Origin: Stella humosa
GTDB taxonomy: Bacteria > Pseudomonadota > Alphaproteobacteria > ATCC43930 > Allostellaceae
Direction of reading: 5' to 3'
DNA: 64,000 bases
Assembly (NCBI RefSeq): GCF_006738645.1
Contig: NZ_AP019700.1
Location: 1,004,001 to 1,068,000, forward strand
The first letter of the stretch is position 1, and every line of letters begins with the position of its first letter. Positions 32,981 to 43,127 of the stretch are shown one piece after another. Both the position numbers and the translations under genes were made by a program. The notes below the pieces were generated by a model. The model did no database searches, had not been told where the DNA came from, and saw nothing but the letters and a program-made list of their open reading frames with translations.

Positions 32981-34084
32981 TCACTTCACGGTCTGGGCGG
33001 CCGTGAAGGCAAAGTTCTCGTAGCTGTTCTCGGACACGCGGAACCACAGGTACTCGTCGTCGCGGAACTTCTTCCACGGCTCGTAGACCTTCTTGAAGTT
33101 CGCGTTCTTGGCCGAGATCTCGTCATAGAGCTCGTGGGCGGCCTTGTAGCAGGCGGCCATGATCTCGCGCGAGAACGGGCGGAGCTGGGCGCCGCCGGCC
33201 ACCAGCCGGCGCAGTGCCGCCGGGTTGACGGCGTCGTAGCGCGCCAGCGTGTCGACATAGGCCTCGGCGCAGGCCGACTGCAGGGCGGCCTTGTACTGAT
33301 CGGGCAGCTTGGCCCAGGCGTTCAGGTTGATGTAGGCCGAGAGCTGCGCCTGCCCTTCCCACCAGCCGGGATAGTAGTAGTAGGGGGCCACCTTGAAGAG
33401 GCCGAGCTTCTCGTCGTCATAGGGGCCGACCCATTCGGCGGCGTCGATCGTGCCCTTCTCGAGCGAGGGGTAGATGTCGCCGGCGGCCAGCTGCTGCGGC
33501 ACCACGCCCAGCTTGGTCAGCACCATGCCGGCGATGCCGGCGATGCGGAACTTCAGGCCCTTCAGGTCCTCGACGGTCTTGATCTCCTTGCGGTACCAGC
33601 CGCCCATCTGCGCGCCCGTGTTGGTGCAGGGGAAGCTCAGGATGTTGTACTGCTTGAAGAAGTCCCGCATCAGGTCGAGCCCGCCGCCGTGATGCATCCA
33701 GGCGGACTGCTGGCGCGCGTTGGGGCCGAAGGGAACCGTCGTGTCGAAGGCGAAGGTCGGGTCCTTGCCGACATAGTAGTAGCTGGCGGTGTGCGCCATC
33801 TCGACCGTCTCGGCCTGGACGGCGTCCAGCGCCTGCAGGCCGGGGACGATCTCGCCCGCCGCGAAGACGCGGATCTGGAACTTGTTGTCGGTGAGCGCCG
33901 CCACGCGCTTGGCCAGGAACTCGGCCCCGCCGAAGAGCGTGTCCAGGCTCTTGGGGAAGCTGGAGGTCATGCGCCAGCGGATCTCGGGGTTGGACGACTG
34001 GGCAATCGCCGGGGCGGCCAGGGTGGTGCCGATCGCCGTGGCCGCGCCCGCAGCCGTGCCGCGCAGAAAACTACGCCTTTCCAT
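32981..34084 (-). CDS. TRAP transporter substrate-binding protein (DctP family, Tat-exported)
   Basis: A 367-residue periplasmic protein. The N-terminus has a twin-arginine signal ('MERRSFLRGTAAGAATAIG', with cleavage near 'AIA'). The mature part matches the TakP-like branch: 'WRMTSSFPKSLDTLFGGAE', 'AHTASYYYVGKDPTFAFDT', 'GPNARQQSAW', 'LKGLKFRIAGIAGMVL' (with the ligand-carboxylate Arg) and 'IDAAEWVGPYDDEKLG'. The TakP branch binds alpha-keto or hydroxy acids, often as dimers, so such substrates are likely. It is convergent with the two permease genes, so it has its own promoter to the right. Confidence 0.92.
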   Translation of the reverse strand: MERRSFLRGTAAGAATAIGTTLAAPAIAQSSNPEIRWRMTSSFPKSLDTLFGGAEFLAKRVAALTDNKFQIRVFAAGEIVPGLQALDAVQAETVEMAHTASYYYVGKDPTFAFDTTVPFGPNARQQSAWMHHGGGLDLMRDFFKQYNILSFPCTNTGAQMGGWYRKEIKTVEDLKGLKFRIAGIAGMVLTKLGVVPQQLAAGDIYPSLEKGTIDAAEWVGPYDDEKLGLFKVAPYYYYPGWWEGQAQLSAYINLNAWAKLPDQYKAALQSACAEAYVDTLARYDAVNPAALRRLVAGGAQLRPFSREIMAACYKAAHELYDEISAKNANFKKVYEPWKKFRDDEYLWFRVSENSYENFAFTAAQTVK

Positions 34085-34211
34085 ATGCTCGATCTCCGAA
34101 TGCGATGAACCAGGCGGCGCTCGCGAACGCCCTCGGTAACGGGGCCGCCAGGGTACGGTAAACTGTCATCAGGCGCGTCCGTAGGCAAGGGCGTGACCGG
34201 TTTGGGGGCGA

Positions 34212-34781
34212 ATGACGATGGAAGCGGCGTCGGGCGAGTTGATCGGTGCACTCTGGTGGAGCGTGGTGGGCGGGCTTACCAGCCTGGAGGTGCTGGCGGC
34301 CGGCTTCCTCGTCGGTTGGCTGGTGCGGTCCGCCGGACAGGCCGTCCTGGGCGGCGTGGCGATCGCGGTCGTGCTGTTCGGCATAAGCCAGGCCTTCACC
34401 GATCTGCCCGAAGGTGCCGAGATCGTCTGGCTGGCCCTGCCGTTGACCCTGATCGCGCCGGTCGCCTGGGCGCTCGCTGGCTTCTTCCTCCATCGCTGGG
34501 TGCGGGGCCAAGCCGCCACCGATCCGGCCAATGTTGGGCTGCGCCTGTTGGAAGCGGCCATGGGCGGTGCTGTCGGCGGGGTTTTGGGCGGTGCGGTCGG
34601 CATCGGTGCCGGCATCGTCTTCGTCGAGCTTTTCCAGGTCAGCAGCTTCGAGGGCGCGGCCGGATTCCTCGTCTTCCTGGGCTTCGGCCTGCCGGGGGTG
34701 GTGCTGGGTTTCCTGGCCGGGGCAATCGTCGGCTGGCGTCGGAGGCGCACACGGCCGTCGGCCGCACCGGCAGCCGACTAA
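34212..34781 (+). CDS. Hypothetical multi-pass membrane protein
   Basis: A 189-residue protein with about five hydrophobic helices. Glycine-rich segments are 'AMGGAVGGVLGGAVGIGAGI' (about residues 116-135) and 'FGLPGVVLGFLAGAIVGW'. The C-terminus is basic ('RRRRTRPSA'). ATG 34212 or 34218 are both possible starts. No family is recognised. Its stop overlaps the end of the convergent LysE gene by 4 bp. The 127-bp gap to its left (34085-34211) holds nothing I can identify beyond promoters for both genes. Confidence 0.6.
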   Translation: MTMEAASGELIGALWWSVVGGLTSLEVLAAGFLVGWLVRSAGQAVLGGVAIAVVLFGISQAFTDLPEGAEIVWLALPLTLIAPVAWALAGFFLHRWVRGQAATDPANVGLRLLEAAMGGAVGGVLGGAVGIGAGIVFVELFQVSSFEGAAGFLVFLGFGLPGVVLGFLAGAIVGWRRRRTRPSAAPAAD

Positions 34782-35416
34782 GCCTGTCGCTGCTCCAGCG
34801 CCAGGCGGACGGCCAGTGCCGACAGCACGGTCGCCATCAGCCAGCGCTGGATCACGAGCCAGCGCGGCCGGGTCGCGAACCACAGCGCCACCGAGCCCGC
34901 GGCGAAGACGATGGCGAGGTTGACCGAGAAGCTGACCGCGATCTGCGCCAGCCCGAGGACCACCGCCTGGAGCAGCACGTAGCCCTGCTCGGGTTGGATG
35001 AACTGCGGCAGCAGCGACAGATAGAGGACCGCGATCTTGGGGTTCAGCAGGTTGGTGAGGAAGCCCATGGCGAACAGCCGTCCCGGCCGGTCGTGGCGCA
35101 GGCTGCGATCGGGTTGCAGCGGCGAGCGGGCGCCGGGCCGTATCGCGCTCCAGGCCAGCCACAGCAGGTAGGCCGCCCCCGCCCACTGGATCGCCTCGTA
35201 GGCCAGCGGCACCGCCAGCAGCAAGGCGGTCAGCCCGAACGCCGCGCACAGCATGTAGAAGACGAAGCCCAGCACCACGCCCAGCAGCGAGATGAATCCC
35301 GCCAGGCGGCCCTGGGTGATGGAACGCCCGATCAGGTAGATCATGTTGGGCCCGGGCGTCAGCACCATCCCCAGCGCCACCAGCGCGAACGCTGCCAGAT
35401 TGCCGTACGAGACCAC
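34778..35416 (-). CDS. LysE/RhtB family amino-acid exporter
   Basis: A 212-residue protein with six membrane helices. It has the family N-terminus 'ALVALGMVLTPGPNMIYLIG' (the conserved TPGPN motif), then 'GRLAGFISLLGVVLGFVFY', 'YLLWLAWSAIRPG' and 'MGFLTNLLNPKIAVLYLSLL' (NPK motif). The start is set at GTG 35416, with GGGAGG 8 nt upstream; the longer frame to 35500 is unlikely. It exports amino acids or related molecules. The 227-bp gap to the right (35417-35643) contains only short inverted repeats (ATTGTC/GACAAT, and an imperfect CCGCCG hairpin near 35577-35609). Confidence 0.9.
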   Translation of the reverse strand: MVSYGNLAAFALVALGMVLTPGPNMIYLIGRSITQGRLAGFISLLGVVLGFVFYMLCAAFGLTALLLAVPLAYEAIQWAGAAYLLWLAWSAIRPGARSPLQPDRSLRHDRPGRLFAMGFLTNLLNPKIAVLYLSLLPQFIQPEQGYVLLQAVVLGLAQIAVSFSVNLAIVFAAGSVALWFATRPRWLVIQRWLMATVLSALAVRLALEQRQA

Positions 35417-35643
35417 CGTTGCATCCTCCCGGGCCGACCGACCGGCGCAGACTGCCGTCCGGGCCGGCAGCGGGCAACCGGGACATTGTCGGGGTGACAA
35501 TCAGGCGCCGGCGCCGACCGGCTCTCAGCCGACTTCTCCTGCAGATGCCGCGATGCGGGCGTCGCGCTACCGGCGCCGCCGTCCGTCACGCCCAAGTGAT
35601 GGCGGCGGCACGGCCGGTGCGGCGGTGGAAGCGGCCGGTCGCG

Positions 35644-36261
35644 TTAGCCCGCGCGCTCGCGGCAGGTGAGCGGCAGGCGGTCGGGCAGGGTGACGGCGGC
35701 CTCGTTCCCCTTGCGCGTCAATTCCGCCCCGCCGGCGCCGACATAGCGGCCTTCGCCGCCATCCGGGGCGCGCGTCAGCGCGTAGCCCCGGCCGCGGTAG
35801 CGCAGGTGGACCATCGCCGGCTCGCCGGTGACGAAGGTGGCCGCCAGCGTGTGGCCGCCGCAGTCGAAACCGACCGGGCCGCGGCTGGTCCCCTGGTCGG
35901 CCGGGCCGCGCACCCCGGCATGGTGCTGGCGCAGCGTGGCGATCCGGTCGAGGTGAACGGCCAGCAGGCAGGCGCGCGGGTCGACTGCATTGCGGCAGTC
36001 GCCCCGGCGCAGCAGCCAGGCGCGTTGCGTCTCGTCCAGCGATTCCAGCCGACGCCCGCTCAGCGAAGGCCTGGCCGCCGCGACGAGCCGCTGCACCTCC
36101 CGGTCCAGGGCTGACAGGCCGGCATCGCGGCACACCTGCACCTCCATCGGCTGGGTCGCGCGCACGCAGTCGATGGCGGCGGCCGGCGCGGCCGGCAGCA
36201 GCAGCAGCGTGGCGGCCGCGAGCAGGGTGGTGGCAAGCGTGGCAGACGGGCCGTGCGGCAT
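35644..36261 (-). CDS. Secreted lysozyme inhibitor: LprI-like domain plus MliC-like domain
   Basis: A 205-residue protein with a Sec signal peptide (about 1-28). The first domain ('CVRATQPMEVQVCRDAGLSALDREV', 'LDETQRAWLLRRGDCRN') is of the LprI/DUF1311 type, with its cysteine pairs. The second (about 130-205: 'VGFDCGGHTLAATFVTGEPA', 'GYALTRAPDGGEGRYVGAG', 'AAVTLPDRLPLTCRE') is an MliC-type eight-stranded barrel that plugs C-type lysozyme. It should act in the periplasm or outer membrane as protection from lysozyme. ATG 36261 follows GGGAGGG. Confidence 0.82.
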   Translation of the reverse strand: MPHGPSATLATTLLAAATLLLLPAAPAAAIDCVRATQPMEVQVCRDAGLSALDREVQRLVAAARPSLSGRRLESLDETQRAWLLRRGDCRNAVDPRACLLAVHLDRIATLRQHHAGVRGPADQGTSRGPVGFDCGGHTLAATFVTGEPAMVHLRYRGRGYALTRAPDGGEGRYVGAGGAELTRKGNEAAVTLPDRLPLTCRERAG

Positions 36262-36414
36262 CTCGGTCGATCCCTCCCCTCGGGCGTGGCGGGCCGGCGC
36301 AGGGCGGCCCACCGTTGAAAGCCGGGAACTCTTGGCCGGTTCCATCCCGCCATGGCAAGCCCGGGATTTGCACGCTAGGTTCGCGGGCGATATCGCCGGA
36401 CGGGGGAAGGGCGC

Positions 36415-36762
36415 ATGCAGACGATTCTCAGGCTTTTCGGGTTGCTTACGATCGTGGTCGCGGTGGCGATCACCGCGGCTGCCTTTCCGTGGCCCAACCC
36501 GGCCCGGCGCGACCTCGCCATGCAGTGCATCGTCGTCACCCCGCCGGCCGCCGCGCCCGACGGCCTGCGCGGCCGCCTGGACTTCATCCTGCGCCAGGGC
36601 GGCCCGGCCACCGAGCCGTGCCTGGCCTACGATGCCTTGCAGAAGGAGCGCCTGCTGGTCGGCATCGGCGGCTATCTGGGGCTGGCCGCCGGGCTTTTGT
36701 TCCTGGCCTTGGGCTCGATCCTGAAGCGCCTGCGCATCCGCGCGACGGCCATGGACGAATAG
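36415..36762 (+). CDS. Small two-span membrane protein, hypothetical
   Basis: A 115-residue protein with a hydrophobic helix at about 5-24, a periplasmic-looking middle with two cysteines ('MQCIVVTP' and 'TEPCLAYD') that may pair, and a second helix at about 83-103 ('LVGIGGYLGLAAGLLFLALG'). It ends with a basic cytosolic tail. Unrecognised family. Convergent with the molybdenum hydroxylase gene. Confidence 0.6.
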   Translation: MQTILRLFGLLTIVVAVAITAAAFPWPNPARRDLAMQCIVVTPPAAAPDGLRGRLDFILRQGGPATEPCLAYDALQKERLLVGIGGYLGLAAGLLFLALGSILKRLRIRATAMDE

Positions 36763-36768
36763 GGCCTT

Positions 36769-36792
36769 TTCAGGCGGCTTTCGCCGCCTGAA
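36769..36792. terminator. Convergent terminator hairpin with GAAA loop
   Basis: A perfect 10-bp stem TTCAGGCGGC/GCCGCCTGAA encloses TTTC. Read leftward this is a GAAA tetraloop. It overlaps the last codons of the leftward gene and lies 7 bp after the rightward gene's stop. On the minus strand a short A/G-rich rather than U-rich tract follows. Confidence 0.5.
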
Positions 36793-39100
36793 GGGCCGCC
36801 CAGATGCGCGACGGCGTCGCCGGCATGTCGATATGGTCGACGCCGGCCTGGGCCAGCGCATCGGCCACCGCGTTCATCACGCTGCCCAGCGCGCCGGCAC
36901 AGCCGGCCTCGCCGCAGCCCTTGGTGCCGAGCGGGTTGCTCCTGGCCGGCACCGGGTGGCTGCGGAAGCCGATCGTCGGCAGGTCGGGTGCCCGCGGGAT
37001 CGCGTAGTCCATGTAGGACCCGGTCAGGAGCTGGCCGGACTCATCATAGACGACGCGTTCCATCAGCGCCTGGCCGATGCCCTGGACGACGCCGCCATGC
37101 ACCTGGCCCTCGACCAGCAGCGGGTTGACGATGGTGCCGAAGTCGTTGACCGAGTTGTAGCGCAGGATCTCCACCGTGCCGGTCTCGGGGTCGATCTCGA
37201 CCTCGACCACGTGGCAGCCATTGGGGAAGGCCGACGGCGCGCCATCGCTGACATGCGAGACGTCCAGCGAATCCGGTACGCCCGCCGGCAGGGCCGGGCG
37301 GGACCGCAGCCTGGCCGCCATCTCCATGATGCCGATGGCGCGGTCGGTGCCGGCGATGACGAAGCGGCCGGCCGCGAACTCGATGTCGGCCTCGGCCGCC
37401 TCCAGCAGGTGGGCGGCCAGCGCCCGGCCCTTGTCGACCACCTGGATGCTGGCCTCGTGGATCGCCTGGCCGCTGTTGGTGACCGAGCGCGAGCCGCCGG
37501 TGCCGCCGCCGGCCTGCATCTCGTCGCTGTCGCCCTGCAGCAGGCGGATCTGCTCGAACGGGATGCCCAGCCGGTCGGCCAGGATCTGGGCGAACGGCGT
37601 GGCGTGCCCCTGGCCATAGTCGAGCGTGCCGGTGATGATGGTGACCGTGCCGTCCTCTTCGAACCGCAGGCCGCCCATCTCCTTGTTGGCGGGTGCCGTC
37701 ACTTCGAGATAGCAGCCGATGCCGCGGCCGCGCAGCCGGCCCCGGGCCTGGCTTTCGGTCTGGCGGGCGGCATAGCCGTCCCAGTCGGCTGTCTCGAGCG
37801 CGGTCTCCATCACGGCCGCGAAGTCGCCGCTGTCGTAGACCATCTCGGATGCGGCGGTGAAAGGGATCTGGTCGGGGCGGATCATGTTGCGCCGACGCAG
37901 CTCGACCCGGTCGATGCCCATCTCGGCCGCGGCGCGCTCGATCAGCCGCTCCATGATGAAGTTGCCTTCGGGCCGGCCGGCGCCGCGATAGGCGCCGATC
38001 GGCGTGGTGTTGGTCACCATGCAGCGCGTCGTCACCTCCAGCAGCGGGGTGGCGTAGACGCTGGGCACGTTCTTGATGATGTTGGTCGTGGCCATCAGCG
38101 GCCCCGGCGTCGTCAGATAGGCGCCCATGTCCGCGAAGTTGCGGATGCGCACCGCCAGGAAGCGGCCATCGGCCGCCAGCGCCAGCTCCGCCTCGGCCAC
38201 ATGGTCGCGGCCGTGGGTGTCGGAGAGGAAACTGCCGGAGCGCTCGTCCGTCCACTTCACCGGCACGCCCAGTTCGCGCGCGGCATGCAGGACCGCCACA
38301 TATTCGGGGTAGGGCGGGGCCTTCATGCCGAAGGAGCCACCGACATTGCTGGTCAGGACGCGCAGCTCCTTGGCCGGCACGCCCATGATCTCGGCCATGC
38401 CGGCGCGCAGGCCGAACACGCCCTGGCTGCCGACATGCAGCACCCAGCGCCCGCCCGTGAACTCGCCGATCGCCGACCGCGGCTCCATCGCCGAGACGAT
38501 GATGCGGTTGCTGACCAGGCGCATCGCCACGACATGGGCCGCCTCGGCAAAGGCCGCCGCCGTCTTGCCGGCGTCGCCATAGTGGAAGTCGAGCACGAGG
38601 TTGCCGGGCACGTCGTCATAGAGCTGCGGCGCGCCGTCGGCCGCAGCAGCGCCCGCATCGGTCACGGCCGGCAGCGGGTCGATGTCGAGCGCCACCAGGT
38701 CGGCCGCCTCGCGCGCCTCGGCCACGGTGCGGGCGACCACGACCGCCACGGGATCGCCCACCCAGCGCACACGGTCCCGCGCCAGGGCCGGGCGCTCGGG
38801 CTTGCGCATCGCGCTGCCGTCGCTGTTCTTCATGGGGGCGGCACATTTCAGCGGGCCGTAGCCGGCGGCCTCCAGGTCGGCCCCCGTCCACACGCCCAGG
38901 ACGCCCGGCGCCTCGCGCGCGGCCTCGACGTCGATGCCGTTCAGGACGCCATGGGCGACCGGGCTGCGCACGATCCAGGCATGGGCCTGGCCCGCCAGGT
39001 TGATGTCGTCGGTGTAGCGGCCGTGGCCCTTCACCAGTACCGGGTCCTCCGAACGCGGGACGGGCTGGCCGATGCCGAACTTCTGTAGCGACGGATCCAT
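36770..39100 (-). CDS. Xanthine dehydrogenase family molybdopterin-binding subunit (CoxL form II-like)
   Basis: A 776-residue large subunit of the molybdenum hydroxylase family. The N-terminal a/b-hammerhead domain includes 'RSEDPVLVKGHGRYTDDINL' and 'GVLGVWTGADLEA'. The cofactor-binding part includes 'VLTSNVGGSFGMK', 'PIGAYRGAGRPEGNFIMERL', 'LDYGQGHATPFAQI' and 'GTKGCGEAGCAGALGS' with the catalytic-type Glu. The CO-dehydrogenase 'AYxCSFR' loop is absent and AYRGAGRPE is present, so this is a form II/aldehyde- or purine-oxidase-like protein. No FeS (CoxS) or FAD (CoxM) subunit gene is adjacent. The partner subunits must be elsewhere. Confidence 0.9.
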   Translation of the reverse strand: MDPSLQKFGIGQPVPRSEDPVLVKGHGRYTDDINLAGQAHAWIVRSPVAHGVLNGIDVEAAREAPGVLGVWTGADLEAAGYGPLKCAAPMKNSDGSAMRKPERPALARDRVRWVGDPVAVVVARTVAEAREAADLVALDIDPLPAVTDAGAAAADGAPQLYDDVPGNLVLDFHYGDAGKTAAAFAEAAHVVAMRLVSNRIIVSAMEPRSAIGEFTGGRWVLHVGSQGVFGLRAGMAEIMGVPAKELRVLTSNVGGSFGMKAPPYPEYVAVLHAARELGVPVKWTDERSGSFLSDTHGRDHVAEAELALAADGRFLAVRIRNFADMGAYLTTPGPLMATTNIIKNVPSVYATPLLEVTTRCMVTNTTPIGAYRGAGRPEGNFIMERLIERAAAEMGIDRVELRRRNMIRPDQIPFTAASEMVYDSGDFAAVMETALETADWDGYAARQTESQARGRLRGRGIGCYLEVTAPANKEMGGLRFEEDGTVTIITGTLDYGQGHATPFAQILADRLGIPFEQIRLLQGDSDEMQAGGGTGGSRSVTNSGQAIHEASIQVVDKGRALAAHLLEAAEADIEFAAGRFVIAGTDRAIGIMEMAARLRSRPALPAGVPDSLDVSHVSDGAPSAFPNGCHVVEVEIDPETGTVEILRYNSVNDFGTIVNPLLVEGQVHGGVVQGIGQALMERVVYDESGQLLTGSYMDYAIPRAPDLPTIGFRSHPVPARSNPLGTKGCGEAGCAGALGSVMNAVADALAQAGVDHIDMPATPSRIWAALQAAKAA

Positions 39101-39279
39101 GAACGCATTTCCTCGAAGACGGGATGCCGGCGGGCGCGCGTGCGCAAGGCAGGGAGGCGCCGAACGGGGCCGGCCTCCGTCGCTATCCACCGGGATTGGG
39201 CAGGTGGCCGATTGTCGCCCAGCGCCTGACGGAGATCAACGCAGCATTCGTGCCAGGGTTTCCTGGTCGAGAGATGAGC

Positions 39280-40577
<1,298 letters not shown>

Positions 40578-40581
<4 letters not shown>

Positions 40582-42020
40582 GGCTCGTCCCGCAGCGGGA
40601 TGGCGATGCGGATGCTGGTGCCGCGGCCGGGCTCGCTCTCGACCGAGGCGCGGCCGTCGAGATCGCCCAGCAGCCCGATGACGACCGCCATGCCGAGCCG
40701 CCGCCGGCCGCCGCTGCCCCTATCGCCGCCGCCCGCATCGCCGCTGCCCGGCTCGCGAATGCCGCCCTGCTCCAGAAGGCGGGCGGCATGGGTGTCGAGG
40801 CCACCCCCGCCGTCGACGATGGTGCATACCAGTTCGCCGCCCTCCATGGCCGCGCGCAAGGCCACGGTGCCGCCGGGCGCCGTGGCGGCGCAGGCATTCA
40901 GTAGCAGGTTGAGCAGGACCTGGCGCACGCCCACCGCACCCAGCGCCACGGTATCGGGGAGCTCGATCCGCCAGTCGAGCCCGACCCCGGCGCGATCGGC
41001 CGCCGGCCGCACGAGCTGTTCCAGGTCGGCGAAGTCGGCCGGGCCCAGCCGTCGCTCGTCGGTCGGGCGATAAAAGCCGAGCGAACTGGTGACGATGCGG
41101 TCGATGGCGTCGATCCCGCGTTCCAGCAGCCCGAGGGATTCCGCGCGCACCGCGCCGTCATCGCCGAAGCGCTTCAGGGTGGACACGGCCGTGGCCAGTC
41201 CGGCCAGCGGGTTGCGCACCTCGTGCGCCATGGTCGCAGCCAGTCGGCCAAGCGCGGCGGCCTGCTCGCGCTCGGCCGCCTCGTCGGCCATCCGCTGCCG
41301 CTCGCGCAGGCTGTCGGCCATGGCGTTGAAGGCCGTCATGAGGGCCGCCGTCGGCCGGTCGGCCGCTGCCAGTGCGGCATCGGGAATGGCGGCCGGCGGG
41401 CCGACCGACGCCTGATGCAGCCGGTCGAGCATGATGGCGATCGGCCGGCCGATCCGGGCCAGGCCCCAATAGGCCAGCGCCGCGCAGCCCGCTGCCAGTG
41501 CCAGATCGAGCAGGACCAGCCCCAGCGCGAGGCGTCGGCGGTCCGCCAGCAACTGCCCAAGGTCGAGGGCGGCGACGAGCCGGCCCGTTCGCCCGTCATC
41601 GACCGGCCGGGCGACCCAGGCGAGGCCGGTGGCATGGTCGAGCTCGAGATGGCCCGCTCGCGTCGCCGCGGCGCGCGTCGCCGGCAGGGCGGAATCGGTA
41701 TGGCTTGCCAGCAATTGCCCATCGGCGGCAAAGGCGAACAGGCCGCGCTCGGTGACGCCCTGCCGCTCGCCGAAGGCCAGCCGGAAGCGGGCTTCCAAGG
41801 CCGGCCCGTCGCCGGCCTCGAGCGATGGCCGGACACTTGCCGTCAAGCCGTCGAGATAGACCTCGCCCAGGCGCTGGAACTGCGAATCGGTGGCCGCAGC
41901 CTGGAGATGCAGGGCGATCTGCGTCGTCGCGACGGCGACGACGAACACCGCCGCTCCGGCGATCGCCGGCAGGCGGGCCGCGGGCGGCAGCCAGGAGACG
42001 AGGGAGCCGGGCCGGATCAT
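40578..42020 (-). CDS. Sensor histidine kinase partner of the sigma54 regulator
   Basis: A 480-residue membrane kinase. The first helix is at about 12-36; a periplasmic sensor region of about 115 residues ('LFAFAADGQLLASHTD') follows, then a second helix at about 158-178, a HAMP segment ('IGRPIAIMLDRLHQ') and HisKA with 'AATMAHEVRNPLAGLATA'. HATPase has 'VLLNLLLNACAATAPGG' and 'VDGGGGLDTHAAR'. It overlaps the regulator gene by 4 bp. The ligand is unknown. A transposon is inserted 61 bp upstream of its start, so its original promoter or its link to the mrp operon has probably been interrupted. Confidence 0.92.
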
Positions 42021-42073
42021 GATGCGGCATCCATCCTAGCCCGGCCGACCCATTCGGCATACCGCCCGTCCGG

Positions 42074-42081
42074 CAGACCCC
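42074..42081. repeat. Left target-site duplication of the transposon
   Basis: CAGACCCC, directly abutting the left terminal inverted repeat. The identical 8 bp abut the right end at 46463-46470. Eight-bp duplications are the rule for IS1595-family elements. Confidence 0.85.
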
Positions 42082-42104
42082 CGCCCTTATGGCGCAAACG
42101 CACC
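42082..42104 (+). repeat. Left terminal inverted repeat (23 bp)
   Basis: Begins CGCCCTTATGGCGCAAAC; its exact reverse complement closes the element at 46440-46462. The outermost bases abut the 8-bp target duplication. Confidence 0.9.
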
Positions 42105-42149
42105 TTCCCCCATATCGTTGTCCGCCAGCGGTTTGGCTAGACTCCCGGC

Positions 42150-42536
42150 ATGGGAGACACCTACGCGATAGCCGGGCTGGAGCGGAAGCGGGCGGAGATC
42201 GTTCGCGAGATTGCCGGGGCCGAGGACCGGCTGGCCTACCTGCGGACCAGCCTCGTCCACATCGACGCGACGATTGCCCTGTTCGATCCCGAGCGGGAGC
42301 CGCCGGGAGGCGATCCCATCCTGAAACGGGCGCAGTCCGGCTACTTCGCCGACGGCGAGCTACCCCGCATCGACATGGAGTTGATGCGCGACAACCAGGG
42401 CCGGTCGGCCATCGAGCTAACCGAGATCATCATGGTGCAGCGCGGCATCCCGACCACGGATCGCACGGCGCGCTATCTCATCAGGAAGAAGGTCGCCGGG
42501 GCCGTGCGGAAGGTCAGGAAGCGGCTGGCGGGGTAG
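42150..42536 (+). CDS. Hypothetical transposon passenger protein
   Basis: A 128-residue protein. The N-terminal half is a predicted coiled coil ('LERKRAEIVREIAGAEDRLAYL', residues 10-31). The C-terminal half is basic ('RYLIRKKVAGAVRKVRKRLAG') and could bind nucleic acid. 'ELTEIIMVQRGIPTTDRTA' in between looks like a helix-turn-helix-like segment. No clear ribosome binding site precedes the ATG. It is the first gene inside the left end of the element. I do not recognise it; similar short coiled-coil proteins are frequent in alphaproteobacterial mobile DNA. Confidence 0.6.
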   Translation: MGDTYAIAGLERKRAEIVREIAGAEDRLAYLRTSLVHIDATIALFDPEREPPGGDPILKRAQSGYFADGELPRIDMELMRDNQGRSAIELTEIIMVQRGIPTTDRTARYLIRKKVAGAVRKVRKRLAG

Positions 42537-42563
42537 GCGGTATTACGTCATACCGCGCGGCGA

Positions 42564-43109
42564 CTAGAGGAAAAGGGATCTATAGATCAAGTACATTGAG
42601 TGTGGAGAAACGTGCTTGAACTTGAGCATGTGGCACGTATCTTTGATATAAGTGGCGGTTATCGCGGGGTGCTGGAATGGAGTCCCGCGGTCAACGCGCA
42701 GCTCCTCGTATATTGAGCAGATTTTGCGCCCAAAATCGAAGGCGAGATACTCCGTGCCGTATCCTGTAATCATGCTGCGGAAAGCCGCCTCTTCGGGGTA
42801 CGGTTCCGGATCGTCCTCGGCGGCTTTCAGCACATCCTCATAGTCAATCACCGGCGCCATTCGGCGCAGCCAATAGGCTAGGTGCCCACACTGCTTTAGG
42901 TGATCCATGCCCTCAGCAAGATTCGGCTCTGCCGCACCGACGCGGGCGAGATCGTCACGCCACGCATGGTGGGCGTCGCGAATTCTGCTTATTGAGTAAT
43001 GTGGGCGGAGCTTCCCGAGATCGAGGGTTTCATCGCAGTACGCGACAAACTCGTCTACGAAGAAATCAAGCTGGGCCAAATTGGGCAGGCAACGCCCATC
43101 GATCGCCAT
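42564..43109 (-). CDS. Hypothetical transposon passenger protein
   Basis: A 181-residue, soluble, mostly helical protein with many aromatic and acidic residues ('FFVDEFVAYCDETLDLGKL', 'LAYWLRRMAPVIDYEDVL', 'YLAFDFGRKICSIYEELR'). Base composition is clearly less GC-rich than the chromosome. It follows an even smaller gene by 18 bp on the same strand; the two look like one unit. No motif identifies a function. Toxin/antitoxin or defence roles are possible by context only. Confidence 0.6.
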   Translation of the reverse strand: MAIDGRCLPNLAQLDFFVDEFVAYCDETLDLGKLRPHYSISRIRDAHHAWRDDLARVGAAEPNLAEGMDHLKQCGHLAYWLRRMAPVIDYEDVLKAAEDDPEPYPEEAAFRSMITGYGTEYLAFDFGRKICSIYEELRVDRGTPFQHPAITATYIKDTCHMLKFKHVSPHSMYLIYRSLFL

Positions 43110-43127
43110 CGTCCGGGGCGCGGCTGG

